From Syntrophaceae bacterium (GTDB lineage: Bacteria > Desulfobacterota > Syntrophia > Syntrophales > Smithellaceae): 64,000 nucleotides of DNA. How positions within the stretch are numbered: position 1 is the first letter of the stretch; the number at the start of each line of letters is the position of its first letter. A model generated the notes under the pieces. That model did not search any database and was not told where the DNA came from. It worked only from the letters and a program-made list of their open reading frames with translations. Below, piece after piece: positions 25,908-32,880 of the stretch. Position numbers and translations under genes: made by a program. Location of the stretch: NCBI GenBank assembly GCA_018436925.1, contig JAHDKI010000001.1:1-64000 (forward strand), written 5' to 3'.

Positions 25908-26525
25908 ATGAAACCGAAACCCATGCCAATTCGTTTTTACATGATATTGCTTCCCGTTGTGATGATGTTTCTTTTAGGCTGTTCGACGACTTCGTCGGTT
26001 AAGCCCCTGGGGTTGAGCGGATCTATTTTTGAAGGGGATCGAAACCGGGCTGAAACCCTTGTTCTGGATGATATCGCGGCGAGAGAAGAGACGTTCAGGG
26101 CCTCCGAGGAGGATTACTTTGCTTCGGTGGTGGAGCTGAGAGGAAAAGCGGCGCAAAACGCCGCCGCGTTCTGTAAGGAGCAAGGGAAATCAATGAAGCG
26201 TCTGCGAGAAACGACCTCCAAGCCTCCCCACATCTTCATATTTGGAAACAATCCCCGTGCCGAACTGATTTTCACCTGTATCGGAACGCCGGTGTCGTCC
26301 GTGTCGGCCACCCCTGCGGCGACGAAAGAGCCGGAGGCGTCGCCGGCAGCCTCATCAAAACCAGTTCTTGCGGAGCCGGAAAGGGATTCGAAACCGAAAT
26401 CGATCAACCCTGCATCGTTTGATGTTAAATATGAGAGGCTGATCAAACTCAAAAAGCTTCTGGACGACGGCGTGCTGACGCAGGAAGAATTCAATCGGGA
26501 AAAGACCAAAATTCTTAAGGATTGA
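25908..26525 (+). CDS. Lipoprotein with C-terminal SHOCT domain
   Basis: A 205-residue lipoprotein. The signal peptide ends in the lipobox LLGC (Cys25), with STTSS after it. The middle is charged and helical; residues ~125-165 are an Ala/Pro/Ser/Lys linker. The last ~32 residues (YERLIKLKKLLDDGVLTQEE..) form a SHOCT motif, a short helical module often found at protein ends. The +2 residue is serine, compatible with outer-membrane sorting if Lol rules of enterics apply. Function unknown. GAGGAGAGG precedes the start. Confidence 0.85.
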   Translation: MKPKPMPIRFYMILLPVVMMFLLGCSTTSSVKPLGLSGSIFEGDRNRAETLVLDDIAAREETFRASEEDYFASVVELRGKAAQNAAAFCKEQGKSMKRLRETTSKPPHIFIFGNNPRAELIFTCIGTPVSSVSATPAATKEPEASPAASSKPVLAEPERDSKPKSINPASFDVKYERLIKLKKLLDDGVLTQEEFNREKTKILKD

Positions 26526-26689
26526 GAAGGGTACGCATGGATAGCCGGGCGTTGAAGATCTACCCTTGACTGCACCATCCTTCGGGGTGGCTGTTATGCG
26601 TTTATCATCAATGGTTTGCTGCCGAATGGAGACTGACTTGGGCCGACGGCGGCGGCTGACGAGAGGATCGCGGGTTATTGGCAGTGTTC
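26526..26689. other. Chromosomal flank left of the integrated element
   Basis: Non-coding sequence between the lipoprotein gene and the left attachment repeat. No gene or clear signal is seen. Confidence 0.4.
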
Positions 26690-26736
26690 TGGTAGTCCCA
26701 CGGGGACTTGAACCCCGGTTTCCGGCGTGAGAGGCC
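26690..26736 (-). repeat. attL: 3' fragment of tRNA-Glu
   Basis: The 47 bases match 32430-32476 exactly by eye and cover the CCA end, T arm, variable region and 3' half of the anticodon arm of tRNA-Glu. Beyond GAGGCC the two copies diverge, marking the limit of homology. The junction also makes a small AGGCC/GGCCT hairpin followed by five T at about 26732-26753. Confidence 0.92.
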
Positions 26737-26866
26737 GAATTTTGGCCTTTTTCATTGATTTACTTTTGTTCACTTACAAATCTATAATACCGCCAAAACG
26801 CAATACAGATAAGGCTTTCATCATTTCCCTTGACTTACTTTCATTTTTCCCTATATTTGTCTCAAA

Positions 26867-26938
26867 TGTAGGGGACAGTGTAGGGGAAATTTGTTTCCGG
26901 CTTGTTGACGCCTCTAGCATAGGGGAGAATGTAGGGGA
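26867..26938. repeat. Paired TGTAGGGGA repeats, candidate integrase arm-type sites
   Basis: Four 9-base motifs: TGTAGGGGA at 26867, 26879 and 26930, and CATAGGGGA at 26918. They form two pairs; within each the spacing is 12 bases, and the pairs are 51 bases apart. They lie between attL and the integrase start. Phage-type integrases bind short direct repeats beside the core site, so these are reasonable arm sites; excisionase sites or autoregulatory operators are alternatives. Confidence 0.6.
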
Positions 26939-26944
26939 AATAAA

Positions 26945-28075
26945 ATGCCAAAGCAAGAAAGAATCAAAACGAAATATCCGGGGGTTTATTACATAACCAA
27001 AGGGGATGAAAAAATTTTCTATGTCATCTACTACCGGAACGGAAAGAAGGTTGAGGAAAAGGCCGGGCGGCAATTTGCCGATGACATGACGGCGGCAAAA
27101 GCGGCAGGCATCCGGGCAGCGCGGTCAAAAGGCAAAGAGCTTTCCAATAAGGCGCGGCGTGAACGCGCAAGGGCCACTAGGCAGGCACAGGCCGACAAGA
27201 TGACGATTGCGCGTCTGTGGGACGAATACAAGGCAAATAAGGCCGATTCCAAAGCAATCAATACCGATGCAGGCCGTTTTGAAAAATACTTGCTCCCGTC
27301 TTTTGGCGACAAAGAACCCCACGAAATAATCCGGCTTGACGCTGACCGCTTGAGACTAAACCTTCTTAAAACCTTGAAGCCTCAAACCGTCAAGCACGTT
27401 ATGGGATTGCTCAAGCGTATTGTCCATTACGGGGCGGCGCGGCAGCTATGTCTCAACTTGAATTTTGAGATTGAAGCCGTTAAAGTGGACAACCAAAAGA
27501 CGGAAGATTTGACCCCCGAACAGTTAAAGCGTTTACTGGAAGCAATCGACAAGTCACAGGACATTGAAGCGGCAAACATCATGAGGCTTGCCCTTTATAC
27601 CGGAATGAGGCGCGGCGAAATGTTCAAACTGAAATGGGATGACATCGACTTCCAGAGAGGCTTTATTTCCATCAAGAACCCTAAAGGCGGCGTATCGCAA
27701 AAAATCCCCTTAAACGAACAGGCGCGGCAGGTATTAGAGAAGCACCCGAAAACTTCTGAATACGTGTTTGTCAGACCGGACGGAAAGCCTTTTACGGACA
27801 TCCGGCGGCGCGTGAATCCTATTAAAGAAGCGGCAGGAATCCCGGCAGACTTTCGCGCCCTTCACGGCTTGCGGCATACTTACGCTTCAATGTTAGCCTC
27901 TAGCGGTAAGGTTGATCTTTATACCCTGCAAAAACTTTTAACGCACAAGTCCCCCGTCATGACACAAAGGTATGCCCACTTGAGGGATGAGGCATTGAAA
28001 AAGGCTTCTGACTTGGCCGGTCAGATCATCGAGCAGGCGACAAATGCAAACGTGATTGAAATCCACAATCAATGA
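26945..28075 (+). CDS. Tyrosine recombinase / phage-type integrase
   Basis: A 376-residue integrase. A basic N-terminal arm-binding part (~1-90) is followed by a SAM-like core-binding domain (~95-180) and the catalytic domain with R (TGMRRGE), H-x-x-R (HGLRHTYAS), the second His/Trp position (LLTHKS) and tyrosine nucleophile (TQRYAHL). All five key positions are present, so it should be active. It integrates DNA by site-specific recombination, here presumably at tRNA-Glu. It reads inward from attL, 208 bases away, with the repeated TGTAGGGGA motifs and GGGGAAA just before the start. Confidence 0.95.
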   Translation: MPKQERIKTKYPGVYYITKGDEKIFYVIYYRNGKKVEEKAGRQFADDMTAAKAAGIRAARSKGKELSNKARRERARATRQAQADKMTIARLWDEYKANKADSKAINTDAGRFEKYLLPSFGDKEPHEIIRLDADRLRLNLLKTLKPQTVKHVMGLLKRIVHYGAARQLCLNLNFEIEAVKVDNQKTEDLTPEQLKRLLEAIDKSQDIEAANIMRLALYTGMRRGEMFKLKWDDIDFQRGFISIKNPKGGVSQKIPLNEQARQVLEKHPKTSEYVFVRPDGKPFTDIRRRVNPIKEAAGIPADFRALHGLRHTYASMLASSGKVDLYTLQKLLTHKSPVMTQRYAHLRDEALKKASDLAGQIIEQATNANVIEIHNQ

Positions 28076-28123
28076 CCATAAGAAACAAAACAGGATACCG
28101 CTTTCATAAAGAAGGGGGACGGG

Positions 28124-28861
28124 ATGAAAGACATTCTCAAGAAAATTGATTCCATCAAAGAAAAGATTGACGCGCACAGGCCGCTTGATGCTCACATGGT
28201 CAAACAGCTTAAAGAATATTTCCGAATCGGCATGACCTATACAAGCAATGCTCTGGAAGGAAATTCTCTGACAGAAACGGAAACGAAGATCGTCATTGAA
28301 GACGGCATTACCATTGGCGGCAAGCCGGTCAAAGATCATCTGGAAGCCTTGGGACATTCAGAAGCCTATGATCTTCTTTTCCGTCTGGCTAAACATTCCG
28401 AGATTACCGAAGCCAATATCAAAGAACTGCATCGGTTGTTTTACTATCGCATTGACGAAGATCAGGCCGGGAAATACCGCAAACAGAAAGTCATCATAAC
28501 CGGGACGGATTTTATCCCCCCCGCGCCTGAAAAGATAAAGGACTTGATGAAAACCTTTGTTGCGTCAATACCCGATGACCGGTCAGAGAATCACCCGGTC
28601 GAATTTGCGGCCATCCTGCATCGGAAACTTGTGACGGTCCATCCTTTCATTGACGGCAACGGCCGGGCGGCGCGTCTTTTAATGAATCTGGCTTTATTAC
28701 AGGCAGGCTATCCCGTGGCCATCATTCCCCCGATTTTACGGCGCGACTATCTGGACACGCTGAACATAACCCACAAAGGCGATTTTACGCCTTTTAGAAA
28801 ATTCATTGCCGGTGTCTGCTATGAATCGGCCAAAGAGTATTTAAGGCTTCTGGAAGGATAA
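28124..28861 (+). CDS. Fic domain protein with N-terminal inhibitory motif
   Basis: A 245-residue Fic enzyme. The catalytic loop HPFIDGNGRAAR (173-184) matches HPFx(D/E)GNGRxxR fully, so AMP transfer (or another NMP transfer) to a target protein hydroxyl is expected. Upstream, S41-NAL-E45-G46 in TSNALEGNS fits the inhibitory helix motif (S/T)xxxE(G/N) of class II Fic proteins, in which the glutamate blocks ATP binding. The protein therefore carries its own brake. The target is unknown. It follows the integrase by 48 bases with GGGGGACGGG upstream. In mobile elements such proteins may act as toxins or host modifiers; that is inference. Confidence 0.92.
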   Translation: MKDILKKIDSIKEKIDAHRPLDAHMVKQLKEYFRIGMTYTSNALEGNSLTETETKIVIEDGITIGGKPVKDHLEALGHSEAYDLLFRLAKHSEITEANIKELHRLFYYRIDEDQAGKYRKQKVIITGTDFIPPAPEKIKDLMKTFVASIPDDRSENHPVEFAAILHRKLVTVHPFIDGNGRAARLLMNLALLQAGYPVAIIPPILRRDYLDTLNITHKGDFTPFRKFIAGVCYESAKEYLRLLEG

Positions 28862-28961
28862 GTTTTCATAACCGGGAATAGGCAGGCCAGCCGACAAGCG
28901 AGAGAACCCCTTCCCGCTTTCCCGGTTTAATCATAGGGGCGTTTGTGAGAGGGAAAAGCGA

Positions 28962-29579
28962 ATGAATGGAACTGAAAGAAAGAAAGCTATTCAGAGAGGT
29001 AGCCAATCAAATAAAAAAGAAAAGTCTGTCATTTTCCTTGACCCGAAAAAACTTGAATATCCTAGACGAATGAAAGCGGCAAAATTGGCAATCGTAAAAA
29101 AGGTCGCTAAGACAGGGAACTTAGAAAAACTTGGCAAGCTTGAAGATTTTAACGAGGATGAAATTATTACTCCAGAATATACGGCGTTTGATGACACATG
29201 TATCTACCTTGCCGGGATGAAGGAAGGGGCCATCATGCATGAAAAGCATGATAGAGTGAAGCAAAATAGCCGCACCGAGAAAGCGACACAGCAAAAGAGA
29301 GCCATGAGAGAAAAGAAAGCAACGGTTGTTGAAGATGCCTATATCCAGCTAGACAAGAGAAGCGATTTGAAAAACTTGTCTGAACACAAAATGGCACAAC
29401 GTGTTTATGAATACGTTTTACCATTATTGAAATCACAGAAAGTTCGTGGTGTGCCTGTTCTGAAACAAAAAATTGATGGGAAAATAACCGGAATCTCGCT
29501 GACGCTCATTAAGGATATTTTACAGAAAAGCACACGTATAAAACATTACCCTTGGAGAGGGAACGCTTCCACAACGTAA
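28962..29579 (+). CDS. Unknown basic protein of the integrative element
   Basis: A 205-residue, lysine-rich protein with a basic first ~25 residues and a long charged middle. No family is recognised. GAGGG lies upstream of the start. The C-terminal part (VYEYVLPLLKSQKVRGVPVLKQKIDGKITGISLTLIKDILQK) looks like a small folded domain, perhaps nucleic-acid binding. Codon use is AT-richer than in the host genes around the element. Confidence 0.65.
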   Translation: MNGTERKKAIQRGSQSNKKEKSVIFLDPKKLEYPRRMKAAKLAIVKKVAKTGNLEKLGKLEDFNEDEIITPEYTAFDDTCIYLAGMKEGAIMHEKHDRVKQNSRTEKATQQKRAMREKKATVVEDAYIQLDKRSDLKNLSEHKMAQRVYEYVLPLLKSQKVRGVPVLKQKIDGKITGISLTLIKDILQKSTRIKHYPWRGNASTT

Positions 29580-29735
29580 CGTTTCATCAAATTCTTTCAG
29601 GATGTAACATTCTGATAACTATTTAATTCCAAAAAGTATTCACATTCATCATATCTGCTTTTATCATACTTCCCAGTCACACGGCTTGCAGTTTTATTTA
29701 TTCCTGCAACCAGAAATCACTTTAGGGGGTATGCA

Positions 29736-29993
29736 ATGAATCAGGAAAAAGCAGTAGTCAGAAAGCGGCGCGTTCAAATCGCACCGGCGAACGAACTTCT
29801 CAACAAACCTTTTCTCAACGAAATGGAAGTGGCGGCACTGACAGGCCGGGCGGTTTCTACTTTGCGGAATGACCGACATCTTCGGCGCGGCTTGCCTTAT
29901 CTGAAAGTGTCGAAACGCTCTGTCAGATATCGCACCCCGGACGTTATGAACTTCATGGAAGCAAACCCGGTTTGCTTTGATGAGGTGAAATAA
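29736..29993 (+). CDS. AlpA/excisionase-like helix-turn-helix protein
   Basis: An 85-residue DNA-binding protein. LLNKPFLNEMEVAALTGRAVSTLRNDRHLRRGLPYLKVSKRSVRYRTPDVMNFM is the winged-helix pattern of MerR-like excisionases and AlpA regulators: helix-turn-helix, then a wing with the conserved Y-x-K-x-x..V-R-Y. GGGGG precedes the start. It probably controls excision or expression in this element. It overlaps the next start codon (TAATG). Confidence 0.82.
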   Translation: MNQEKAVVRKRRVQIAPANELLNKPFLNEMEVAALTGRAVSTLRNDRHLRRGLPYLKVSKRSVRYRTPDVMNFMEANPVCFDEVK

Positions 29994-30295
29994 TGAACGA
30001 AGAACGAATCAAGAGCATCCGCAAACACGGCAAGACGGCCAAAGGCCAGAAGGAATTAATCAAACATTTATCCGGTGAAAGACTGACTTTAAAGAAAGCG
30101 GTTCATGCTCATTGCTATTCATGCATGGGCTTCTTTGCCGACGGGAAAGTTGATTGCATGATGAAACATTGTCCCCTTCATCCGTTCATGGCCTACAACC
30201 AGAACCGGGAAAAGGGAAGCGCCAGAACTATGTCAACGCGGCACATGCAGAAAATGAGGGCGGCACGTCAAAAAGAATCCCGTCTTTTGCTCTAG
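29993..30295 (+). CDS. Small cysteine-cluster (zinc-knuckle) protein
   Basis: A 100-residue basic protein with C-x2-C-x9-C-x4-C-P-L (CYSCMGFFADGKVDCMMKHCPLHPF). Small proteins with this C..CPL pattern occur widely in prophages and plasmids; their role is not established. It is translationally coupled to the preceding regulator (TAATG). The tail is Arg/Lys-rich, which suggests nucleic-acid contact. Confidence 0.75.
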   Translation: MNEERIKSIRKHGKTAKGQKELIKHLSGERLTLKKAVHAHCYSCMGFFADGKVDCMMKHCPLHPFMAYNQNREKGSARTMSTRHMQKMRAARQKESRLLL

Positions 30296-30361
30296 CGCCT
30301 TTTGGCTACAAGGGATTTTCAAAGCAAATACTAAAAGGCATAGGGACGGGGTAAGGGTTTG

Positions 30362-30883
30362 ATGGAAAATGTAATTGACTTGTCATTGGATGAACGTTTG
30401 GAAATCCACAAAAGAGAATATTTGGAAACGCATAAGCCAAAATATAATCTTCAGAATAAAAAACATATCGGCAGAGGGAAAGGCACTTTTGTTGAAAGGG
30501 ATTTGTTTGAATCCCCCGCGTTTATTGCTTTGCGTGGTGTTGCGCCGCAAATGCTTATTTACTTGCTGGCAAAGAGGGAATTTCAGACAACAAAGACAAG
30601 TCGGATATGCGTAAACGAAAAGGAATTAACATTGAGTTATATTGAATTGGAAAAGTTAGGGATAACGCAACCGAGAGGCACGCGCGGATTTAATGAACTA
30701 CTGGAAAAAGGATTTATCAGGATTGAGCATTCCGGCGGCGGGTGTCAGAAAGATCAAAGTGTTTACAGCCTGTCAAATCAATACTTGCTTTGGAAAAAAG
30801 GGACGGTTTTTTCATCACGGCCAAAAGCCATGACGAAAGGTTTTATGAACGGCAAAAGACAATTTCAACATACGAAACCGTAG
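30362..30883 (+). CDS. Possible replication-initiation or winged-helix protein
   Basis: A 173-residue protein. After a charged N-terminus, residues ~45-140 (FVERDLFESPAFIALRGVAPQMLIYLLAKREF..LTLSYIELEKLGITQPRGTRGFNELLEKGFIRIEHSGG) look like a winged helix of the type found in plasmid Rep and related phage proteins. This is a structural guess from pattern, not a clear family hit. Three iteron-like repeats begin within its last codons and continue downstream, which favours a replication role. It is short for a complete Rep protein. GTAAGGG precedes ATG at 30362. Confidence 0.65.
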   Translation: MENVIDLSLDERLEIHKREYLETHKPKYNLQNKKHIGRGKGTFVERDLFESPAFIALRGVAPQMLIYLLAKREFQTTKTSRICVNEKELTLSYIELEKLGITQPRGTRGFNELLEKGFIRIEHSGGGCQKDQSVYSLSNQYLLWKKGTVFSSRPKAMTKGFMNGKRQFQHTKP

Positions 30884-30945
30884 CCATATACGCATACGAA
30901 ACCGTAACCATAGAAGCCGTTTTAGGGCAACGAAACCGTAACCAT
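30872..30945 (+). repeat. Three 16-bp iteron-like direct repeats
   Basis: ACGAAACCGTARCCAT occurs at 30872-30887, 30896-30911 and 30930-30945; copies 2 and 3 are identical and copy 1 has one change. Starts are 24 and 34 bases apart. The first copy overlaps the end of the possible Rep gene. Such repeats bind initiators in plasmid origins or regulators in control regions. Confidence 0.8.
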
Positions 30946-31298
30946 GAAAAACAGGCATTTCAGAAAATAAAATCGAATACTTGAGGTTGTAAATTAATTA
31001 AACATGATAACTGCATTTTAGAGCAACGTTTCCGTATGTGTTTACATGATAGCCATGTAAGGGTTGGTTTTCTTCTCTCTGGCTTCATGACTGAAAAAGA
31101 GGTCATTCTAAGAAAGCGGGTTTTGAATTTTGAAGGCGGTGTAAAAAAGCAAATTGACAACGGGGGACGTTTCATTCTTGTCAGCATCATTTAGGGAAAT
31201 CGACGACATTGCAGTGCGTGTATATTCGCAAAATTATCAAAGGGGGGTACTACCCGCATTATATTCAATTCTTTTCATGGCATTGAGGTGGCATTGAC
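30946..31298. other. Gap downstream of iterons
   Basis: About 350 AT-rich bases. A 52-codon frame at 31036-31194 (MCLHDSH.. to ..FILVSII) has no good ribosome site and is only weakly possible. The AT-rich character next to iterons would suit an origin-opening region. GAGGTGG at the end serves the next gene. Confidence 0.4.
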
Positions 31299-31607
31299 AT
31301 GAGCACGAAAGGCATTTTCCCAAATGAATTTTCTCACGGTTTGGGCATATTGCAGGGTTGGAAGGAAATCGGCCGACACATCGGAAGATCGGGAAGAACA
31401 GCGCGGCGATGGTACGATAAACAAAATATGCCTGTTCGATATAATTTGGCCGGACGGCCATTTGCTTTTAAGTTTGAGCTTGAAAAGTGGCTTTTGCTTG
31501 TTGACCAATATCTAAGAAAAGAACCGGATTGGAAAGAAAGACAAAAACAACACGCGGCCATGATGAGGGCGCGGAAAGAAGAGAAGCGGAAACAAGAGGC
31601 AAATTAG
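31299..31607 (+). CDS. Small helix-turn-helix protein
   Basis: A 102-residue protein with a MerR/excisionase-like DNA-binding core: LQGWKEIGRHIGRSGRTARRWYDKQNMPVRYNLAGRPFAFKFELEKWL. The helix-turn-helix (EIGRHIGRSGRTARRW) is followed by a beta wing. The C-terminal ~30 residues are a highly charged helix. Many phage and element regulators share this layout. Preceded by GAGGTGG. A terminator follows. Confidence 0.8.
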   Translation: MSTKGIFPNEFSHGLGILQGWKEIGRHIGRSGRTARRWYDKQNMPVRYNLAGRPFAFKFELEKWLLLVDQYLRKEPDWKERQKQHAAMMRARKEEKRKQEAN

Positions 31608-31685
31608 AATTATGCCACAAGTACGCGCGCGCACGCGCGAGGGTGTTTTTATAACTGATATGCAAGGGGTATGATCTAAGAAATA

Positions 31686-31709
31686 AAAAACCCGCCGAAG
31701 CGGGTTTTG
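31686..31709. terminator. Bidirectional terminator
   Basis: AAAAACCCGC-CGAA-GCGGGTTTT is a compact hairpin with A- and T-runs on either side, between the convergent helix-turn-helix and lipoprotein genes. Confidence 0.9.
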
Positions 31710-31734
31710 GATGGATGGTGATTTTTTGGAGCAA

Positions 31735-32289
31735 TTACTTACAGAGAATATAATCTTGAATAGTTGGGTCATTGATGATCTGCCATGAAACGTCGTGAAT
31801 GGCATATGCACCCGCCCAATGAACGTCTATGGCGGTTTGCCTGGAAGAAAACGGAATTTTGATATTTTTTTCAGGGATAGAAACATCAACGTGAATAATA
31901 GCCCCGCACATATGGCTATACCAGCCCTCAACGTTTTTGACGGTAATGTTTAAAATCCTCTTTGAATCCGGCGTTGAAGTAATCCGGCTTTGTCTGTATC
32001 CTTCTTTTAGGTAATCCGTAATAAGCCCGCTGAAATAATGCCTCGTCACCATATACGTTCCGCGTCTTTGGAGCATATTGAATTCTGTTTTGTCTGTCTC
32101 AGCGTTCACAATGTTTATTGTTCTGTCCGTGCATTTTGATTCTTTACTGAGATCGGTAATTTGGGTATTAAACGAGCGCCGAAGGGCTGCGGGTTGTAAT
32201 TCGTCTGTTATTTCCTTCTGTATATCACGAGTGTGAGTACATGATATAACAAGCCCGATACAAAAAATTAACATAAATATTTTTTTCAT
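31735..32289 (-). CDS. Element-encoded lipoprotein
   Basis: A 184-residue lipoprotein with signal peptide MKKIFMLIFCIGLVISC (lipobox VISC, Cys17). The mature part is polar with several predicted strands (RILNITVKNVEGWYSHMCGAIIHVDVSIPEKNIKIPF). No family is recognised. AGAGGTGAAAG precedes the start. It is transcribed opposite to the rest of the element and sits by its right end, like lysogenic-conversion or exclusion genes in phages; whether it modifies the host surface is unknown. Confidence 0.75.
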   Translation of the reverse strand: MKKIFMLIFCIGLVISCTHTRDIQKEITDELQPAALRRSFNTQITDLSKESKCTDRTINIVNAETDKTEFNMLQRRGTYMVTRHYFSGLITDYLKEGYRQSRITSTPDSKRILNITVKNVEGWYSHMCGAIIHVDVSIPEKNIKIPFSSRQTAIDVHWAGAYAIHDVSWQIINDPTIQDYILCK

Positions 32290-32429
32290 CTTTCACCTCT
32301 TTGTGAATAATTTATGTTTGGCTCGAAACGTGACCATTTAAAGCCTCAAGGTTGGAAATAGGGTTGGAAGTAAATTTAAAGCGTTAAACGTTAGCGATTT
32401 TATATTTATTTAAGTATTTGTTTTTATTT

Positions 32430-32476
32430 TGGTAGTCCCACGGGGACTTGAACCCCGGTTTCCGGCGTGAGAGGCC
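32430..32476 (-). repeat. attR: repeat copy inside tRNA-Glu
   Basis: Right copy of the 47-bp direct repeat, forming the 3' part of the functional tRNA. Recombination with 26690-26736 would excise the element and leave one tRNA. Confidence 0.92.
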
Positions 32477-32504
32477 AGCGTCCTAACCACTAGACGATGG
32501 GACC
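32430..32504 (-). tRNA. tRNA-Glu (CTC), contains attR
   Basis: A 75-base tRNA with encoded CCA read on the minus strand. The acceptor stem GGTCCCA pairs with TGGGACT, the anticodon arm is CTGGC-CTCTCAC-GCCGG giving CTC, and the T arm is CCGGG-GTTCAAG-TCCCG-like. It decodes GAG. Its 3' 47 bases are supplied by the element, so the tRNA remained intact after integration. Its 5' half and upstream region are original chromosome. Confidence 0.95.
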
Positions 32505-32556
32505 ATGATTCCGGCGTCGGGATGAAAAAGGCCTTACCCCCCTGGCCCGGATGATC

Positions 32557-32730
32557 TTAGAACTGAGGGCCATACCTAGTCAAAGGGGTGGAAAATGTCA
32601 AGGTAAAATTGCCACTTAACCGGTTCTCGGGATTATGATCCTGGTATTTTCCTATATGTCTGCGCTTTTGTAGAGGTTTCCTGTAAGATGATTCCCGAAT
32701 CCTCTTTCCAAATTTCTTATCCCGAGCCAT
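32557..32730 (-). CDS. Possible 57-residue basic protein
   Basis: A short frame (MARDKKFGKRIRESSYRKPL.. to ..TRYGPQF) with a very good ribosome site, GGAGAAAGGA, about 8-16 bases upstream. The first 30 residues are strongly basic, resembling nucleic-acid-binding tails or the start of a transposase. No family is recognised. It lies just upstream of tRNA-Glu on the same strand. It could be a true small gene or the remnant of a larger one. Confidence 0.42.
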   Translation of the reverse strand: MARDKKFGKRIRESSYRKPLQKRRHIGKYQDHNPENRLSGNFTLTFSTPLTRYGPQF

Positions 32731-32880
32731 TGTGCCGTCCTTTCTCCTTTATTTCCTCAATAAATCACTTGCAATGATTGATTTGATAAAATATCAGAGT
32801 GCCATTCATTTTCTATCATGGAATTGAATGATGATGGGACGGTTCTTGCTTTTTACGCAAGGGTGGAAAGGTTTCCTGCT

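Larger units (their letters stand above)
26690..32476. mobile_element. 5.74 kb integrative element in tRNA-Glu(CTC)
   Basis: A 47-bp identical direct repeat at 26690-26736 and 32430-32476 bounds the region. The right copy is the 3' part of an intact tRNA-Glu; the left copy is a bare 3' fragment. This is what tRNA-targeted integration leaves behind. Between them lie a tyrosine integrase, Fic protein, AlpA-like and other small DNA-binding proteins, a zinc-knuckle protein, a possible replication protein with iteron-like repeats, and a lipoprotein. There are no structural phage or conjugation genes, so it is a satellite or plasmid-like element dependent on other machinery. One repeat plus interior spans 5,740 bp. 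Confidence 0.9.

Noticed and set aside
30742..30984. An 80-codon frame with repeated YETV segments
   Set aside because: The peptide repetition simply reflects the DNA iterons, and the frame overlaps the likelier gene at 30362-30883 in another phase.
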